Assembly: GCA_021851735.1 (NCBI GenBank) | Contig: JAJZCD010000005.1 | Coordinates: forward strand, 1-46,086 | Length of the DNA: 46,086 nt | Direction of reading: 5' to 3' | Source of the DNA: a bacterium | Lineage (GTDB): Bacteria > Patescibacteriota > Saccharimonadia > Saccharimonadales > UBA4665 | Shown: positions 44,738-46,086 of the stretch, piece after piece | How positions within the stretch are numbered: position 1 is the first letter of the stretch | How the letters are laid out: each line of letters begins with the position of its first letter | Notes under the pieces: generated by a model | The model's input: only the letters and a program-made list of their open reading frames with translations | Told to the model about the DNA's origin: nothing | The model's database searches: none | Made by a program: the position numbers and the translations under genes

Positions 44738-44772
44738 AAAAAACCGCCGAGTGATTATTCCGGCGGTTTTTT
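44738..44772. terminator. Bidirectional rho-independent terminator
   Basis: AAAAA-ACCGCCG, an 11-base loop, CGGCGGTTTTTT: a GC-rich stem with A-run and T-run, so it ends transcription on both strands. It separates the convergent helicase and aquaporin genes. Confidence 0.85.
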
Positions 44773-44791
44773 AAACGCAATCGTTTGCTTG

Positions 44792-45634
44792 TTACGCTGC
44801 GTTTGGATTGCGGCGGCGCGCAGCCGTCGTCTTCTTTTTCGCGGCAGGCTTTTTCGCCGCTGTTGAGCGCTTCGTGGCACTCGTCTTGCTCTTTGCAGCA
44901 GTACTTTTCTTAGGACTTGCCAGCCCAGCTGCTGCTGTCTCTGACTGGGTCAACGTAGCATTCAGCTCACTTGTCTTGGCCTTTTCAGCCTTAGACGTAG
45001 CAGTCTCAGCTATCTCAGTCTCTACAAATAACAGGTTGTACAAGTTGAAACCAACGATAGCACCAAGCACTGGACCGAGTACGTACGTACCCCAGCCCCA
45101 TTGGTGCAAGCCAAGCGCAATCGCCGGGTTCAAAGCCCCAACTGAACCGAGTGATGCAACAAGTGAACCACCCGTCAATGCACCACCAATCGCAGCAGCT
45201 TTAGCGAATAGGTTAAAGCGCTGGTAAATAGCGGCAGCCCACACAAAAGCGAATACAAACGTACCAACGCCCTCAGCAACCAGGATGCGAGAGTTAAAGG
45301 TACCGGTGTTGTGAATGCCCGTTAGCTTCGTGAGGTACACGAATAGCTCCCAAGCAACCGCGCCACCGAGTAGCTGCACAGCCAAGTAGCTCAGTGCTTG
45401 CAGCGTACGCAGCTTGCGAACTGTCCATAGACCAATGGTGATGGCCGGGTTAAAAATTGCGCCGGAAATACCAGCAAGTGCCAGCGTCATCAGGAGCATC
45501 ATTAGACCTGCTGCCGTAGCTATAAAGTAGTTCAAACTCAGCTGTGAGTGACTAATCGCAAGCACGACTAGCGTTAGGGCAGTGGTGCCCAAAAACTCAC
45601 CCACGAGCATCGCGAGCTTGTTTTTACGAAACAT
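44792..45634 (-). CDS. MIP-family aquaporin/glycerol-facilitator-like channel with basic Ala/Lys tail
   Basis: 280 residues. Six membrane helices and two half-helices with both NPA boxes: GAIFNPAITIGLW and GALNPAIALGL. The second NPA lacks the Arg that normally follows (NPAR) and sets the pore filter, so selectivity may be atypical. After the last helix (about residue 205) comes a 75-residue hydrophilic tail, ending in about 40 residues of KKSTAAKSKTSATKR and AAKKPAAKKKTTAARRR type, like histone H1 or the bacterial H1-like proteins. The start has a near-perfect Shine-Dalgarno (GGAGG, six bases before ATG), the best in the window. Confidence 0.85.
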   Translation of the reverse strand: MFRKNKLAMLVGEFLGTTALTLVVLAISHSQLSLNYFIATAAGLMMLLMTLALAGISGAIFNPAITIGLWTVRKLRTLQALSYLAVQLLGGAVAWELFVYLTKLTGIHNTGTFNSRILVAEGVGTFVFAFVWAAAIYQRFNLFAKAAAIGGALTGGSLVASLGSVGALNPAIALGLHQWGWGTYVLGPVLGAIVGFNLYNLLFVETEIAETATSKAEKAKTSELNATLTQSETAAAGLASPKKSTAAKSKTSATKRSTAAKKPAAKKKTTAARRRNPNAA

Positions 45635-45729
45635 ATGTTACCTCCAATTTGTTTGTAATAGTTTAAGCGTACCGTGCTGAAACTATTTTGTAAAGAGTTG
45701 CCCAAGTAGCAACATATACTCCAACCACA

Positions 45730-46086
45730 TTAAGCAGCACGTGGAACTTCAATGACTTCAACGCCATTGGTTGATGGATGCACCTCTAAAAGCCTCGCGT
45801 CAGGGTGGCCCGTGAGCAGAACCTCACATGTCGCAGCAGTGCGGACGAGAGCAGCAGCACCTATGGCAATTTTTTGATCTTTAGTAAGATCGGCCTTTTG
45901 CACTACTTCATGCAAGAGTGCTGCGATACTGTCATGATAGCCTTGCACATGAGGTTCCATATCTCTCCGATTAATGCCGTACTGTGTGTAATTTGTAATA
46001 TGAACCTGTGCTTGATTTTGGCCTACTACTCCGTATTTAAAGCCTGTCGAGTAGTTACCTGCAGCTTCTGCAAGCTCAATCAACGT
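45730..46086 (-). CDS. C-terminal part of an unidentified protein, cut by the window end
   Basis: The frame is open to the window edge (reads TLIELAEAAGNYSTG...) and ends in TAA at 45732-45730 after ...VEVIEVPRAA. About 118 residues seen. There is a helix-rich stretch (HDSIAALLHEVVQKADLTKDQKIAIGAAALVRTAATCEVLL) then a short strand region. The TTG at 46083 is not a convincing start. Not recognised; no membrane helix or signal in the visible part. Confidence 0.6.
   Translation of the reverse strand, partial: TLIELAEAAGNYSTGFKYGVVGQNQAQVHITNYTQYGINRRDMEPHVQGYHDSIAALLHEVVQKADLTKDQKIAIGAAALVRTAATCEVLLTGHPDARLLEVHPSTNGVEVIEVPRAA

Noticed and set aside
44808-45227. 139-codon plus-strand frame opposite the aquaporin tail
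   Set aside because: Its Ala/Val/Phe-rich sequence is the antisense reading of the Lys/Ala-rich tail; the minus-strand gene has a strong Shine-Dalgarno and family motifs.
1-46086. CRISPR array, insertion sequence, prophage or integrase
   Set aside because: No regularly spaced repeats, no transposase, integrase or phage structural genes; the fibre protein alone is typical of CPR surface proteins and not evidence of a phage.
1-46086. tRNA or rRNA genes
   Set aside because: No cloverleaf, CCA-flanked T-arm or rRNA-like stretch was noticed in the gaps. A covariance search would be needed to exclude them fully.
1-46086. Recoded genetic code (TGA as glycine, code 25)
   Set aside because: TGA ends several genes in ATGA overlaps at the expected places (for example cyoA/cyoB/cyoC/cyoD), so the standard code applies.

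Overview
The window looks like a chromosomal piece of a Candidatus Saccharibacteria (TM7, Patescibacteria/CPR) genome, probably an environmental aerobic lineage. Reasons: long secreted proteins with fibre-type repeats ('...DTTDNAVNIGS...'), small surface proteins with N-terminal 'YNLNSYSIG' motifs and a shared 'DY-x(2-3)-(L/I)-x(3-6)-(F/Y)' C-terminus, many overlapping genes, few ribosome-binding sites, and TGA used as a normal stop (so not the recoded Gracilibacteria/Absconditabacteria). The assignment is inference; no rRNA or tRNA gene is present to test it.

Layout. 1-2.7 kb: end of a gene, a small secreted cysteine protein, a four-helix-bundle protein and a hypothetical protein. 2.8-9.3 kb (minus): a membrane-anchored GH27 alpha-galactosidase and a five-gene surface-protein operon (two DUF916-like Ig-fold membrane proteins, two secreted WxL-like proteins, one anchored protein). 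9.4-13.9 kb: an 830-residue fibre/lectin protein, a small membrane protein and a PKD-like membrane protein. 14-30.3 kb: a cell-surface polysaccharide region with three different family-2 polysaccharide synthases, each followed in overlap by a membrane-anchored TIM-barrel glycosidase-like gene. Between them lie a LysM protein, a LysM/parallel-beta-helix protein, a cytidylyltransferase, a HAD phosphatase, a Nudix hydrolase and a degenerate sortase-like protein. 30.4-31.2 kb: a membrane-anchored lytic transglycosylase.

31.2-41.2 kb is a respiratory block: a complete cyoABCDE cytochrome bo3 quinol oxidase operon, an FAD-linked D-lactate/glycolate-type dehydrogenase, a divergent type II NADH dehydrogenase and an FAD/NAD(P)-binding protein. 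Together these would pass electrons from NADH and a hydroxyacid through quinone to O2. No quinone biosynthesis gene is in the window. 41.3-44.7 kb: a one-chain UvrD-type helicase fused to a PD-(D/E)XK nuclease. 44.8-46.1 kb: an aquaporin-like channel with a histone-H1-like tail, and a gene cut by the window edge.

By eye I find many sigma70-like promoters (TTGAcx-N17-TATxxT). In at least seven genes the -10 box ends only 6-10 bases before the start codon, so these mRNAs should be leaderless or nearly so. Other genes have normal Shine-Dalgarno leaders. This promoter geometry was used to correct several start codons.

The best candidates for something undescribed are: the three synthase-hydrolase pairs with the LysM/beta-helix operon and its hairpin-rich leader; the sortase-like protein without catalytic residues coupled to a glycosyltransferase; a tandem-promoter short transcription unit at 25.9-26.2 kb; and a 9-bp inverted repeat that places the -35 box of a surface-protein gene in its loop.
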